A stretch of DNA of 64,000 nt from positions 124,001 to 188,000 of the forward strand of contig CANMKX010000002.1 of assembly GCA_947498595.1 (NCBI GenBank), in the 5' to 3' direction. The number at the start of each line of letters is the position of its first letter. The stretch's first letter is position 1. The translations under genes were made by a program, and so were the position numbers. The DNA comes from an uncultured Aquimarina sp. GTDB taxonomy: Bacteria > Bacteroidota > Bacteroidia > Flavobacteriales > Flavobacteriaceae. The notes beneath the pieces were generated by a model. That model worked only from the letters and a program-made list of their open reading frames with translations, was not told the DNA's origin and did not search any database. This document shows, piece by piece, positions 7,570-17,832 of the stretch.

Positions 7570-8931
7570 TTAAAAATTATTCAAAGGTTCTTTTACAGAA
7601 TTATGTCGCTTCAATTTTTTAATTCGTTTAGCCGAAAAGTAATTGGTGTTTAATGGTGCTATTTGTTTAAACATATAGATATCATCTCCTCCTTTTCCTC
7701 CTTTTCTATTACTCGAAAAATATCCCATTTTATTTTCTTCATTAATTATGAATGTAAAATCATCTTCTGGGCTATTAATTGGTTTACCAACATTGTATGG
7801 GATAAAAACACCATCTCTATTGGGAGCTGCCATAAACACATCTAATCCTCCCAAACCTACATGTCCATCGCTTGCAAAAAATAGCTTTCCTTTATCACTA
7901 ATGTATGGAAATGTTTCTCGTCCAGGTGTATTGATTTTATCTCCTAAATTTTTTGGAGAGCTGAAAGTTCCATTTTCATATATTTTAACTACATATAAAT
8001 CTGATTTACCATAACTTCCAGGCATATCACTTGCAAAATATAAACGTTTTCCATCTTCGGATAAAGCAGGATGAGAAACTGAATATTCATCACTATTAAA
8101 AGGTAACTCTTCTATATCTTTCCATTTTTTACCATCAAAGGTAGCTTTGTATAGCTTTAATAAAATTGTTCCTTTTTTATTTTCTCCTATTTTTCTTTTT
8201 GTATAATTATTACGTGTAAAATATGCAGTCTTTCCATCTTTTGTAAACGTTATTGAGGATTCATGAAACTTTGTATTTATTCTTCCTCGTAAACGGTGTA
8301 AATCTTCTGTAGAAGATTTTTTAGCTTCAATTGTTGTTGTGTATAAATCTAAAAAAGGTTGGTTATTCCATCCATGTACTACTGATCTTGCATGATTATT
8401 AACTCTAGAAGAAGCAAAAACTAATTTATTTTCATAAAAACTTGGAGCGTAATCTGAGTATTCTGAATTAATACTCAATGTATCAACAATAAATTTACCT
8501 GATTGTTCTTCAATAAACTCCAGATAATCTTCTCTTTTTAAGTCTATTATTTTAGGATTATATTCTTTTGTTCTTTTAATGATTTTAGTTACTGCATCTG
8601 CTTCTGCATAATGCTCTATACTTTTTAAACTCATCACATATCTAAATAAATACTCTGATTTTACTTTTGTCGTGTATTTATCTATTAGTTTTTTATACCA
8701 TACTGCTGCTGATTCATTATCTGAATTATAATAATACGAATCACCTAATCTCTCATATAATTCTATTGACTCATATCCTTTATCTAATAATTCTAAATAT
8801 ATAGCTCTTGCATCTATATATGCATATTCTTCAAAAGCTTGATGAGCTTTTTCTAATTGTTTTTCTTGAGAAAAAACCATACAAAAGAATAACGATAACA
8901 CTATTGTGCTCGGATACTTCTTTAAAACCAT
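7570..8931 (-). CDS. TPR-PD40 protein lacking an OmpA domain
   Basis: 453 residues: signal peptide (VLSLFFCMVFSQ), TPR-like helices (residues ~25-130), then PD40/WD40-like beta-propeller repeats with YFASDMPGSYGKSDLYVV, LFFASDGHVGLGGLDVF and GYFSSNRKGGKGGDDIYMF. It is very similar to the first ~430 residues of the protein at 14400 but stops before the OmpA C-terminus. It is therefore a paralog without a peptidoglycan anchor. Probably an envelope scaffold linked to the PorP/SprF family. Confidence 0.8.
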   Translation of the reverse strand: MVLKKYPSTIVLSLFFCMVFSQEKQLEKAHQAFEEYAYIDARAIYLELLDKGYESIELYERLGDSYYYNSDNESAAVWYKKLIDKYTTKVKSEYLFRYVMSLKSIEHYAEADAVTKIIKRTKEYNPKIIDLKREDYLEFIEEQSGKFIVDTLSINSEYSDYAPSFYENKLVFASSRVNNHARSVVHGWNNQPFLDLYTTTIEAKKSSTEDLHRLRGRINTKFHESSITFTKDGKTAYFTRNNYTKRKIGENKKGTILLKLYKATFDGKKWKDIEELPFNSDEYSVSHPALSEDGKRLYFASDMPGSYGKSDLYVVKIYENGTFSSPKNLGDKINTPGRETFPYISDKGKLFFASDGHVGLGGLDVFMAAPNRDGVFIPYNVGKPINSPEDDFTFIINEENKMGYFSSNRKGGKGGDDIYMFKQIAPLNTNYFSAKRIKKLKRHNSVKEPLNNF

Positions 8932-9192
8932 TTTTTGTTTTTTAAAAAGACACTAATAATTATAATATGTTACCCCCTTCAAATTAATTTCCTATTTTGT
9001 AATCCCATTACAATATTAAAAGGTGTTCTATAGAGTTTGTCAATTTGCTAAATCACTAAATTCTAATAGTATAATCACGTTAATCTTTTATTAATTTCCA
9101 TTTTCAACTTGCTGATAGCTAAGTCGATCCTCTATAATAAAACTTGCAAAAAACAAGTGTTAAATTTTTTAACATTTGTTTTTCTAACAAAA

Positions 9193-9217
9193 AAGCTGCT
9201 CTATTATAGAGCAGCTT
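9193..9217 (-). terminator. Terminator after the M36 peptidase gene
   Basis: Perfect 11-bp hairpin AAGCTGCTCTA / TAGAGCAGCTT with a 3-base loop, 24 bases behind the peptidase stop; read on the minus strand it runs into TTTT. Confidence 0.8.
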
Positions 9218-9240
9218 CTTGAATTAGAATTCAAAAAATA

Positions 9241-12200
9241 TTATTCAATAATAAATCGCTTAATGATACTTTGATTCTCTCCTTGAACTTTAAGTATATA
9301 CATTCCAGTTTCTAAGCTGTTCATTTGTATAGCTTTATTTGTTACATCACCAGCTTGTACTATTTGCCCAACAATATTCAACACTTGATATGTTGCTTTT
9401 GTCGGTCCTACATTATTAATAGAAATATTAAGTACTTCACCTCTTTTTAATGGATTTGGATATATCGCTACTTCAAAATTATTTTCTCCTAAAGTTGCTA
9501 CTTCTTCTCCTCCAAATGAACTCAATGCTGTTCCACATTGTCCCAAGTTAGTCCATCCTGTACTTGTTCTCTCATATAGTGTACCTTGATATGTTACTCT
9601 TGTACCTACTTGATATGTTGCGCTTGTACTGTATTCTGCTATTCCATCACAAATATCTGCTGATGAACCAGTTTCTGTAAGTTTCACATCATCTATCACG
9701 ATATCTCCTTGCCAGCTAGTACCTGTTACAACATTAAATCTTAATTGTACACCTGCTCCTATATATGATGCTAAATCAATAGTTGCAGTATTCCAGTTAC
9801 TTCCTTGACTTCCTGATATATTAAATACACTTGTCCAAGATCCTCCATTATTTGTACTCGCTTCAACATCTAATGTTCCTACAGCGTTTCCTAGCATATG
9901 ATATTGGAAACTAAAATTAGCTGCTGATAAATTGCTTAAATCAAAACATGGTGAATTAAGAATAGCTCTTTTATTTGGGTATCCTGTTCCATTTCCTGAT
10001 GCCTCTACATAAATATAAGAACTTCCTTCTACTGCTCCACTAGGTCCTGTCCCATTTGATGGTGTTCCATTTGCATCTACAGTCCAATTTAGGTCATCAC
10101 CAGTACCTTGACTCCAAGCTCCTGTTGATCCTTCAAATCCTTCTGCATATGGGAAACTAGCAATACCACCTGTACATCCTGTTGGTGTTGTAGCTCCTTC
10201 TTCAATACTCAATCCATCAATAGCTACATCACCTTGCCAGCTAGATCCTGTTACTGTATTAAGTCTTAATTGTACGCTTGCATTTCCTACATAAGATGCT
10301 AAATCTACTGTTGCTGCTGTCCAATCACTACCTTGTGCTCCTGTTCTTGTAAAAATAGTTGCCCAAGCTCCATCATTATTTGTTCTTGCTTCTACTACAA
10401 ATGTACCGATAGCATCTCCTGTCATATGATATTGGAAGTTAAGATTTGCTGAAGCAACTCCACTTAAGTCTAAACATGGTGAATTAAGTATTGCTCTTTT
10501 ATTTGGATATCCTGTTCCATTTCCTGATGCCTCTACATAAATATAAGAATTTCCTTCTACTGCTCCACTAGGTCCTGTTCCATTTGATGGTGTACCTGCT
10601 GTATTTACTGTCCAATCTAAATCATCTCCTACATCTTGTGTCCATGCACCTGTTGATCCTTCAAATCCTTCGTTATAAGGGAAACTAGATACATCCCCAG
10701 AACATCCTTGGTTTCCACCATCACATCCATTCACGAATGATACTGTTTGATCTGTTTTTCCATTAGATCCTCCATTATTATTTTCATTTGCTCCTAAACC
10801 AACACCTCTAGCAGAGAATACTGTCCAGATTAAACAGTTATATTGTCCTCCATATAAGTCTTGATCTGCTTGTAAGATTCCATCTCTCCCTGATACATAT
10901 CCTGGATTATTAGCTGTATTTTTTAATCCTTCGATTACTAAAGCCATAGCTATATTATTTCCTCCTGTTCCATTATATAAATCAGCATCAAATCCTTCTT
11001 GATCTACTAATGCCCATGTTAAGTCCCAAAGAATTGTTGCAAATCCATATCCAACTCCGTGTGGAGCTGCTAATGTATTTACATCGCTATAATCTGTTCC
11101 GTTTACCGATGTATCTGTAGAATATGGTGTTGGACGAATTCCTCCTCCATTAGGTCCTTGACCTATTACATAACTACCAACTCCTCTAGAATCTGTTCCT
11201 GCATCTCCTGCTTTCATTGTTAACATTAATCCAAACCAGTCAGACCATCCTTCACCCATTTGCTCTGATCCTCCTAAACCATTTGTAGAAGGTCCTCCTA
11301 CTAAACGGATAGAAATACCATGTCCATACTCATGTGCTATAACTACGTTATCAAAATCACCATCAATTTGTGGGTTTCCGTTCCATAAAAACATTTGCAT
11401 CCTTGGGTTTCCTCCATCTGGTGGTGTTGAAAAATTCGCGTTATTAGACCCTGATCCATCTTGTGCATCTGCATTTACTGAATCACTTCCTACTCCACCA
11501 TTTCCATAGTTATTTTCTTGAAAATTCCCACTTGCTTCATTAAATCCATATTGATACCATACATCATGCATAATATTATTCCAATAAAATAAATTTGTTG
11601 TTGCTGCATCTAAATATGTACTTGGTGCTTGATTTAAATTTAAAGAAAAATCAAATTCTAGAGCTGCTCCTCCATTAGGGGATGCTCCAGTTCCATTATT
11701 TCCGTTTGCATCGTCTTGAGCCCATACATTATTTCCTCTTGTAATTGTATATTCTGCTCCTGCTGCTCCATTAGTATCATGCCATCCATAAGGAGATGCT
11801 ACAGTATTTGCAGGATCTGTTACTATAGAACGACTTCCATGATTAGGACTTTCAACTGGGATTGGATATACATTATATTTCTCTCCTGCTAAAGTTGCCG
11901 TTGGTATCTCAGCTACTTTTACAGGTGGAGTTGTAAATAAGTCAATTGTTTCATTAGTTGCATGATTATGAGCTGCATGATTAGGTGTTCCAAAATTACA
12001 ATGTAATACCCAATCTTCAGTTTCTAATATTTTTCCAGTATTTGCATCTATATTTACATTCCACCAATGTTCTCCATTTTTTTGATATAGACTTACGTTC
12101 CAAGCTAATTTCAATTTATCTCCTATCAATTGATATACTTGTTTTACTTCGATCGGCTCTAATGATATTCCCGAATCCTTATAAATATACTTTCCATTGG

Positions 12201-12615
12201 TTTTAGCTTGAGAAGTCGCTAAGCTTTTTGGTGTACTTAGACGATGTTCTGCTACTACTTTTAGTATTGCAGCTTCTGGAGTCAATGCTGCTTTACTCAT
12301 TTCTACTTTATCTTGTATACCTTTTACAAAATGATTTATTTCCCAAGTTACCTCAGCATTTTTTACAGTTAATTTATATACTGCATCTTGTACCTCAATA
12401 CCTTGGTAATATTGATTTACATAAACGTGTTGAATGTCTGGATTAAGTGATGGCACTATATCCTTAATTTTCCATTCAGAAAAATCTTTAGAATTGAATT
12501 CTGATTTTGCAGCAGCTCCATCCAAATACCCTTGAACGATACCTTCTACACTTTGTGCGAACATTGCCTGTCCTAAAAAGAGAGCTAGAAAGACAATTGT
12601 GTACATTTTTTTCAT
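9241..12615 (-). CDS. Secreted M36 (fungalysin-like) metallopeptidase with T9SS tail
   Basis: 1124 residues. In order: signal peptide (LALFLGQAMFAQS), FTP-type propeptide, M36 catalytic domain with the zinc site HEYGHGIS and the downstream EGWSDW glutamate, two ~160-residue MAM-like jelly-roll repeats each starting GFEGSTGAW, a short CBM5/12-like chitin-binding module (YQVGTRVTYQGTLYERT), and a type A T9SS sorting domain (IYPNPLKRGE ... GMYILKVQGENQSIIKRFIIE). The protein should cross the outer membrane through the T9SS and act on extracellular protein. Monocistronic, with a strong terminator. Confidence 0.92.
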   Translation of the reverse strand: MKKMYTIVFLALFLGQAMFAQSVEGIVQGYLDGAAAKSEFNSKDFSEWKIKDIVPSLNPDIQHVYVNQYYQGIEVQDAVYKLTVKNAEVTWEINHFVKGIQDKVEMSKAALTPEAAILKVVAEHRLSTPKSLATSQAKTNGKYIYKDSGISLEPIEVKQVYQLIGDKLKLAWNVSLYQKNGEHWWNVNIDANTGKILETEDWVLHCNFGTPNHAAHNHATNETIDLFTTPPVKVAEIPTATLAGEKYNVYPIPVESPNHGSRSIVTDPANTVASPYGWHDTNGAAGAEYTITRGNNVWAQDDANGNNGTGASPNGGAALEFDFSLNLNQAPSTYLDAATTNLFYWNNIMHDVWYQYGFNEASGNFQENNYGNGGVGSDSVNADAQDGSGSNNANFSTPPDGGNPRMQMFLWNGNPQIDGDFDNVVIAHEYGHGISIRLVGGPSTNGLGGSEQMGEGWSDWFGLMLTMKAGDAGTDSRGVGSYVIGQGPNGGGIRPTPYSTDTSVNGTDYSDVNTLAAPHGVGYGFATILWDLTWALVDQEGFDADLYNGTGGNNIAMALVIEGLKNTANNPGYVSGRDGILQADQDLYGGQYNCLIWTVFSARGVGLGANENNNGGSNGKTDQTVSFVNGCDGGNQGCSGDVSSFPYNEGFEGSTGAWTQDVGDDLDWTVNTAGTPSNGTGPSGAVEGNSYIYVEASGNGTGYPNKRAILNSPCLDLSGVASANLNFQYHMTGDAIGTFVVEARTNNDGAWATIFTRTGAQGSDWTAATVDLASYVGNASVQLRLNTVTGSSWQGDVAIDGLSIEEGATTPTGCTGGIASFPYAEGFEGSTGAWSQGTGDDLNWTVDANGTPSNGTGPSGAVEGSSYIYVEASGNGTGYPNKRAILNSPCFDLSNLSAANFSFQYHMLGNAVGTLDVEASTNNGGSWTSVFNISGSQGSNWNTATIDLASYIGAGVQLRFNVVTGTSWQGDIVIDDVKLTETGSSADICDGIAEYSTSATYQVGTRVTYQGTLYERTSTGWTNLGQCGTALSSFGGEEVATLGENNFEVAIYPNPLKRGEVLNISINNVGPTKATYQVLNIVGQIVQAGDVTNKAIQMNSLETGMYILKVQGENQSIIKRFIIE
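9677..10160 (-). repeat. Internal repeat of the M36 gene, MAM-like unit 2
   Basis: About 480 bases coding for the second jelly-roll module. Long stretches are nearly identical to unit 1, for example CCTGTTCCATTTCCTGATGC in both. Recent duplication or gene conversion inside the gene is likely. Boundaries approximate. Confidence 0.65.
10206..10687 (-). repeat. Internal repeat of the M36 gene, MAM-like unit 1
   Basis: First of two ~480-base coding repeats, in the same orientation as unit 2. Both begin with FPY-x-EGFEGSTGAW and end with a GDVxIDxxxxxE strand. Boundaries approximate. Confidence 0.65.
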
Positions 12616-13263
12616 AATTATATAAAGTTTTGAATTTGTGTACTCTTAAATTACAAAAAATACTATAAATCAACACTTTACACACAATAAAAACATTTCT
12701 ACAATTAAACCGTAAATATCTTATTTAAAAAACAGTGTCTATTTATTTTGTATTATTTCTTTAAATTTTATTCATATTGTGCATTTTTAAAGAGCTTATT
12801 CAAAAAATTAAAAATATTTATTACTTATTTTTACGGTTATACCGTATTATATCTTCTCTTATAATTTCAAACTATTTATTTAAAAAACACCTTTTTTATT
12901 TTATCTAAATCTATCAAAAACATCAAAAAAGGCATCCCTCACTATTTATTTTATCATTTATTTATTTTTTTTCACCATTCCTTTTTTAATATAAAAAACG
13001 AAAATAATCCATCTTTCCTCTAAATTATAGCTCGATTAACTTCATTTTTCTCTAAATATCAGGTAATCTTTTTCTTACATAATTATTTCAGTCAGCTCAA
13101 AATTTTCAAGCATCAAATATGCTTCATTACATTCATATTAATGGTATATTAATTGCAATCGTTACTATTAAAAAACAAAACTCTGCAAATTAAAAATTTA
13201 CAGAGTTGAATTCTATTTAAACAAAAAATTAAAAGTATCTATCAATTTTTCAACATATTATAT
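12616..13263. other. 648-base gene-free AT-rich gap
   Basis: Very AT-rich sequence between the M36 start and the OmpA gene stop. It holds the M36 promoter and the OmpA terminator. I see no RNA gene or credible frame on either strand. Confidence 0.5.
13179..13207 (-). terminator. Terminator after the OmpA-family operon
   Basis: Hairpin AACTCTG...CAGAGTT extended by imperfect AAAT/ATTT pairs, with an A-run on the upstream side that becomes a T-run on the minus strand. It lies behind the last gene of the PorP/OmpA operon. Confidence 0.6.
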
Positions 13264-14367
13264 TTAATTATTAATTAATCTAAATTCTGTTCTACGGTTT
13301 GCTGCATGCTCTCTTTCTGTACATGAAATACCATCAGCACATCGGTTTTTTAATTGTTTTTCTCCATAGCCATTTGCTACCAATCTACTATTATTAATTC
13401 CTTTTGAAATTAAATAATTAACTACTGATTGAGCTCTTCTTTCTGAGAGTTCTTGATTATTAACTTTAGATCCTCTCGAGTCGGTATGAGAAGCTATTTC
13501 CATCTTCGCTCCTGGATTATTTTTCAACACGGCCATTAATCGAGTATCAATTAGTGTTCTTGCCTGAGCTGTTAATTTTGCACTTCCTAAATTCCAATTA
13601 ATAGGTAAAGCCGAATATTCTACTAAGGCACATTCTACAGCTTTCCACTCTGTTAATCCTCCTTTTTTAATTAAAACTTCTTTTGATATTGTTTTAAATT
13701 TTGCAGGTACTATAACCTCTTCGGTATATGCATCTTTTACTAATACCGTTTTCACTACTGTAGCATATTCTGCTGGTATTTCTTCTTCTATTACTTTTGC
13801 AGGTTCTTTTACCACTAATTTTTTATACGTAGCTGTTTTTTCATTTATTTCGTTTTTTACAGTATTTGCATCATTTTTTAAAACTCTTGTAGGTATAGAG
13901 ACATATTCTGCTGGATAGCCTTTATAACACCAATATCTACAATCATCTGGATTACTAGATTCACAATCTGGAGCGGGTGAACCTAACTCCCATTGTGCAA
14001 ATGCAGGTTTTATTTCTACAACTTCTGATCCATTACCTAATGATGCTGGTATTATTCTTAAACTAGAAGCTGTTTGCTTTTTAATATAAGTTACTGTAGT
14101 TGTTTCGTATTTTGCAGGAACAATTCGCAATTTTTTAGTTCCTTCTTTTACTAACACTTTTTCTTTTACAGTTTCATATACTGCTGGAAAAGTTTTTAGT
14201 TTTTTATACTCAGGTGCAATTTTAACTTGAACTTCTTTATTTTCATAGACATCTGGTGTTGTACATCGGATATAACATTCCCCAGGTTTAGGATTTGATG
14301 GTAAATCTTGAGCATACAAATTCCCTCCGATTCCTAATAAAATTATTAATCCTATTAATTTTTTCAT
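13264..14367 (-). CDS. OmpA family outer-membrane/peptidoglycan protein
   Basis: 367 residues from the ATG at 14367 (the ORF-track start is TTG two codons earlier). Signal peptide LIGLIILLGIGGNLYAQ. The middle consists of repeated short motifs of the type PA-[KE]-Y-x-T-[IV]-x-[KE]-x-[VI]-L-[VI]-K. The C-terminal OmpA domain (residues ~250-365) has the NNQELSERRAQSVVNYL peptidoglycan-binding helix. It is the third gene of the PorP/PD40-OmpA/OmpA operon. Likely an envelope anchor associated with T9SS or gliding components; role inferred from the neighbours. Confidence 0.85.
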   Translation of the reverse strand: MKKLIGLIILLGIGGNLYAQDLPSNPKPGECYIRCTTPDVYENKEVQVKIAPEYKKLKTFPAVYETVKEKVLVKEGTKKLRIVPAKYETTTVTYIKKQTASSLRIIPASLGNGSEVVEIKPAFAQWELGSPAPDCESSNPDDCRYWCYKGYPAEYVSIPTRVLKNDANTVKNEINEKTATYKKLVVKEPAKVIEEEIPAEYATVVKTVLVKDAYTEEVIVPAKFKTISKEVLIKKGGLTEWKAVECALVEYSALPINWNLGSAKLTAQARTLIDTRLMAVLKNNPGAKMEIASHTDSRGSKVNNQELSERRAQSVVNYLISKGINNSRLVANGYGEKQLKNRCADGISCTEREHAANRRTEFRLINN

Positions 14368-14399
14368 ATTCAAAATGAGTTAATAATGGTTAGTAATTC

Positions 14400-16349
14400 T
14401 TATTGTATTATTATAAATTCACTTCTTCTATTTAATTGATGCTCGATTTCTGAGCAGTCTACTCCATCTTTACATTTATTCAATAATGTCGATTCTCCAT
14501 ATCCTCTACCTGTTATACGTTTCTTATCTATTCCTCCTTTTTTTATTATATAAGAAATCGTACTTCTGGCTCTTCGTTCACTAAGATTCTTGTTATAACT
14601 ACTATTTGCTCGACTATCGGTATGAGATCGTACGTCTATTTTTAGTGATGGATATTTTTGTAATGCTGCTATGATTTTTTGTAATTCTATCGCTGCATCC
14701 GGACGGATTTTTGATTTATTTAAATCAAAATAAATAATTTCTAATTTTAATATTTTAGATAAATCATCTCCTGGTATTGCTGTTCTATTAGTTAAGTTAT
14801 CTTTCCCTAATTTTAAGGGAATATTAAACTCGTGTTCTAATATCTCATTGGAACTTAAGCGTTCTTCTGTAAATCCATAAGTTATTTCACTTGCTCTTAT
14901 TACATAATCTTGATTGCATTCTATATTAAATCGATATGTTCCTGCTGTAGTTGTTGTTGTTCGTTCTAACTCCTTATTTGAACCATCCATTAGGATCACC
15001 GTTGCATTGGTTAACTTTTTTCCTGTGTTTTTATCTGTTACTGTTCCACTTAAGTATTGCTTACAGCCCGTGATCAAAGGGGACAATTGTTTGAATTTGT
15101 AGATATCATCACTTCCCATTCCTCCTTTTCGATTGCTCGAAAAATATCCGGTTTTACTTTCTTCGTCTATTATAAAGGTAAAATCATCATCTGAGCTATT
15201 GATCGGCCTTCCTACATTATAAGGATTGGTTAATTCTCCTTCTTCTTGTACTGATACAAAAACATCCAATCCTCCTAAGCCTGTATGACCATCACTTGCA
15301 AAAAATAGTTGATTGGATGCACTAATAAATGGAAAAGTCTCTCTTCCTTCGGTATTAATATTGTCTCCTAAATTCTCTGGCTTTCCAAAACTCCCATCTC
15401 TGGCTATTGCTACTTTAAAAATATCTGACTCTCCAATGCTTCCTGGCATATTACTCGCAAAATATAATGTTTTTCCATCTGAAGATAAACTAGGGTGTGC
15501 TACTGAGTATTCATCGCTATTAAATGGTAATTCGATCACATCTTGCCATTTTTTTCCATTAAAAACTGCTCGGTATAACTTTAATAATGTTGTTCCTTGT
15601 TCATTACTCTTTAATGATCTCTTGGTGTAATTATTTCTTGTAAAATAAACAGTATCTCCTGTCTTATTAAAGGTTGCTGAGGATTCGTGGAATTTTGTGT
15701 TTATTCTTCCTTTTAGTTTCCTTGGTTTTACTTCTTCTTGTTCTTGTGGTATCGTAAATAAATCTAAAAATGGCATTTCATTCCATTCATGAATAATACG
15801 TTTTGAGGTGTTTCCTTTTCGTGATGAAGCAAAAACAAGCGCATCATTATGAAAGCTTGGTCCATAATCTGAATATTTTGAATTTATTGCCATCTTTGCT
15901 AATTCAAACTTTCCTGATTGAATTTCTATAAAATTTAAATAATCTCTAGTTTTCATGAAAGTCTTTCCTCGATTGTCGGAGCTTTTTTGGATATTAAATT
16001 TCTCCATCACCTTATCCGCTGCTTCATACTTTTTTATGCTTTTTAAGCTTTGTGCGTATCTAAATAGGTATTCATTCTTTACTTCTGATGGATATTCTTT
16101 TAACAATGCTTCATACCATTTTACTGATTTTTCTAATTCTGCATTAAAATAATAGGAGTCTCCTAATTTTTCGTACAACGATGCTGAGGTGTATCCTTTT
16201 GAAGCTACATCTAGATAGATTGCTCTTGCATCTATATAAGCATACTGAGCAAAGTTTTTATCTGCTTTGGCTATTCGTTTTTCTTGCGACATGACCAAAC
16301 AAGTAAATAGTAATAATATTGCTGTACTTATGTGTTTCGTTATACTCAT
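14400..16349 (-). CDS. TPR-PD40-OmpA protein (PorE/SprE-like architecture)
   Basis: 649 residues: signal peptide, TPR-like helices (~25-130), PD40 propeller repeats (~150-420), a carboxypeptidase-regulatory-like fold (GTVTDKNTGKKLTNATVILMDG) and a C-terminal OmpA domain (IIYFDLNKSKIRPDAA ... NKNLSERRARSTISYI). This domain order is widespread in Bacteroidota next to PorP/SprF genes and in T9SS/gliding loci. The PorP gene ends 16 bases upstream, so one transcript is expected. A shorter paralog without the OmpA part lies at 7570. Confidence 0.88.
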   Translation of the reverse strand: MSITKHISTAILLLFTCLVMSQEKRIAKADKNFAQYAYIDARAIYLDVASKGYTSASLYEKLGDSYYFNAELEKSVKWYEALLKEYPSEVKNEYLFRYAQSLKSIKKYEAADKVMEKFNIQKSSDNRGKTFMKTRDYLNFIEIQSGKFELAKMAINSKYSDYGPSFHNDALVFASSRKGNTSKRIIHEWNEMPFLDLFTIPQEQEEVKPRKLKGRINTKFHESSATFNKTGDTVYFTRNNYTKRSLKSNEQGTTLLKLYRAVFNGKKWQDVIELPFNSDEYSVAHPSLSSDGKTLYFASNMPGSIGESDIFKVAIARDGSFGKPENLGDNINTEGRETFPFISASNQLFFASDGHTGLGGLDVFVSVQEEGELTNPYNVGRPINSSDDDFTFIIDEESKTGYFSSNRKGGMGSDDIYKFKQLSPLITGCKQYLSGTVTDKNTGKKLTNATVILMDGSNKELERTTTTTAGTYRFNIECNQDYVIRASEITYGFTEERLSSNEILEHEFNIPLKLGKDNLTNRTAIPGDDLSKILKLEIIYFDLNKSKIRPDAAIELQKIIAALQKYPSLKIDVRSHTDSRANSSYNKNLSERRARSTISYIIKKGGIDKKRITGRGYGESTLLNKCKDGVDCSEIEHQLNRRSEFIIIQ

Positions 16350-16365
16350 AATATTCCCTTTGATG

Positions 16366-17325
16366 TTAAAAGAATCGTGGTGTAATCATTCTATTGTATT
16401 TCTTGAAAAATTCGTAGCGAATTAAAACCTCATAACTACCGTCATTAAAACTCGTATTTCCTAATTCTGTCGTTTCTCTATCATATGCAAAACCGATGAG
16501 CATCGAATCTGATAATTGAAAACCTAATATTCCGCTTACTGCGGCATCCCATCTATACCCTCCTCCGATTATAAATTTATCATACAATAATAAACTTGCT
16601 GATACGTCTACTTGCAATGGTGCTCCTGAAACGGCTTTGGCTAACAATGCTGGTTTTAATTTAACTTCTGTACTCAAATCAAAAGCATACCCCATGATCA
16701 AATAATAATTAATCCGCTCTCTTGCGATAAAACTTGATGAATTTGAACTCGTTGTTGTTGCACTTTCATCAAAATGATCCGTTTCTAATAAATTTGGGGC
16801 ACTAAGTCCTATATAAAATTTATTGGTATGATAATACAGTCCTACTCCTACATTTGGGCTAAATTTATTCTCTATTGAATTCTCAAAATTAGGATCGTTT
16901 ATATCAAATCGTGTTAGTTTATTAAAATCTACATCCAATAAATGTCCTCCTGCTTTGAGTCCAAAACTTAATTTTCCTATTTCGGAAGTTTGTATTGTGT
17001 ATGAAAAGTCTATATCCAAGTATGTTTCTTGTGTAGGGCCTATCTCATCTCTCACTAATGAAATTCCTATTCCTACTTGATTTTTACCTCCTAATGGCGT
17101 GTGTCCTGATAAGGTTAATGATCTAGGGGCACCATCTAATCCAACCCACTGACTCCTATGCAACCCTACAATACTTAAAACTCCTCTACTTCCAGCATAG
17201 GCTGGATTTATACTTATAGTATTGTACATGTATTGTGTATACTGTGCATCTTGTTGACCGTAACTAAATCCTGAGAATATAAAACTCAATCCAATCACTA
17301 TATTTTTTAATCGTATTGTTTTCAT
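16366..17325 (-). CDS. PorP/SprF family outer-membrane protein
   Basis: 319 residues from the ATG at 17325; the ORF-track start adds 15 residues with no signal-peptide logic. Signal peptide (IVIGLSFIFSGFSYGQ) is followed by the PorP/SprF hallmark QDAQYTQYMYNTISINPAYAGSRG and an alternating-strand beta-barrel ending in LIRYEFFKKYNR. PorP/SprF proteins support T9SS secretion of individual adhesins and gliding. First gene of a three-gene operon with two OmpA-domain proteins. Confidence 0.9.
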   Translation of the reverse strand: MKTIRLKNIVIGLSFIFSGFSYGQQDAQYTQYMYNTISINPAYAGSRGVLSIVGLHRSQWVGLDGAPRSLTLSGHTPLGGKNQVGIGISLVRDEIGPTQETYLDIDFSYTIQTSEIGKLSFGLKAGGHLLDVDFNKLTRFDINDPNFENSIENKFSPNVGVGLYYHTNKFYIGLSAPNLLETDHFDESATTTSSNSSSFIARERINYYLIMGYAFDLSTEVKLKPALLAKAVSGAPLQVDVSASLLLYDKFIIGGGYRWDAAVSGILGFQLSDSMLIGFAYDRETTELGNTSFNDGSYEVLIRYEFFKKYNRMITPRFF

Positions 17326-17743
17326 AACAGTCTTGCTTATTTGTATACTTATAGTTTCAGTACATCTCACGAATACCTATTTATATTATCTAAGTAAGTA
17401 TTCATACTACGAAAATGAGAAAGGAAATAATCTTTGATATTTTTAGAACTTAGAAACCTATTGGATTTAATCATTTTTACTAAAAACCATTCTTTTATAC
17501 GATCTGATTTTTAATGCTTGATAATACCTTTTAATCTATGGTTTAAGTGTATTCTTATATTGTATCAACTATGTTGTAAATTAACCTCCCCAGTTATATT
17601 AAGTAATTTTTAACATTATAAATCTAGTTATATTTTCTTAAAACAACTTATTGAATACACTCAAAAAAAATACATTAAAACCTCATAATCAACAATTTAA
17701 ACTACAATACATTTTACACAACCATAACAATTGCTCTTGATTC
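17326..17743. other. Gene-free chromosome next to the element
   Basis: About 420 bases upstream of the PorP gene without a credible frame. It holds the operon promoter. It ends where similarity to the right end of the mobile element begins. Confidence 0.5.
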
Positions 17744-17832
17744 AAAATAATCATCAAGCATTAATCAATTTGTTTTTGGTATGTTTTAGAAGAGAAACAA
17801 AAAAAGCTTCATATTTCTATGAAGCTTTTTCT
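17744..17832. repeat. Decayed copy of the element's right end outside attL
   Basis: Near-identical to 54884-54976: AATAATCATCAAGCATTAAT... then TGTTTTTGGTATGTTTTAG (right copy TGTTTTAGATATGTTTTAG), then a tRNA terminator hairpin. The first part matches the last 11 codons of the element's TPR gene. It lies outside the 47-bp core. Either it is a remnant of an earlier integration, or the element carries a piece of an ancestral tRNA 3' flank. Confidence 0.75.
17801..17830 (-). terminator. Chromosomal tRNA-fMet terminator (left copy)
   Basis: Perfect hairpin AAAAAGCTTCATA / TATGAAGCTTTTT with loop TTTC. The right copy at 54941 has ACA/TGT instead of ATA/TAT, a compensatory change that keeps the stem. 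Read on the minus strand it would terminate a tRNA gene, but here only the tRNA 3' half precedes it. Confidence 0.7.

Noticed and set aside
12488-12685. 65-aa frame overlapping the start of the M36 gene
   Set aside because: Same-strand out-of-frame shadow across the signal peptide region; no support.
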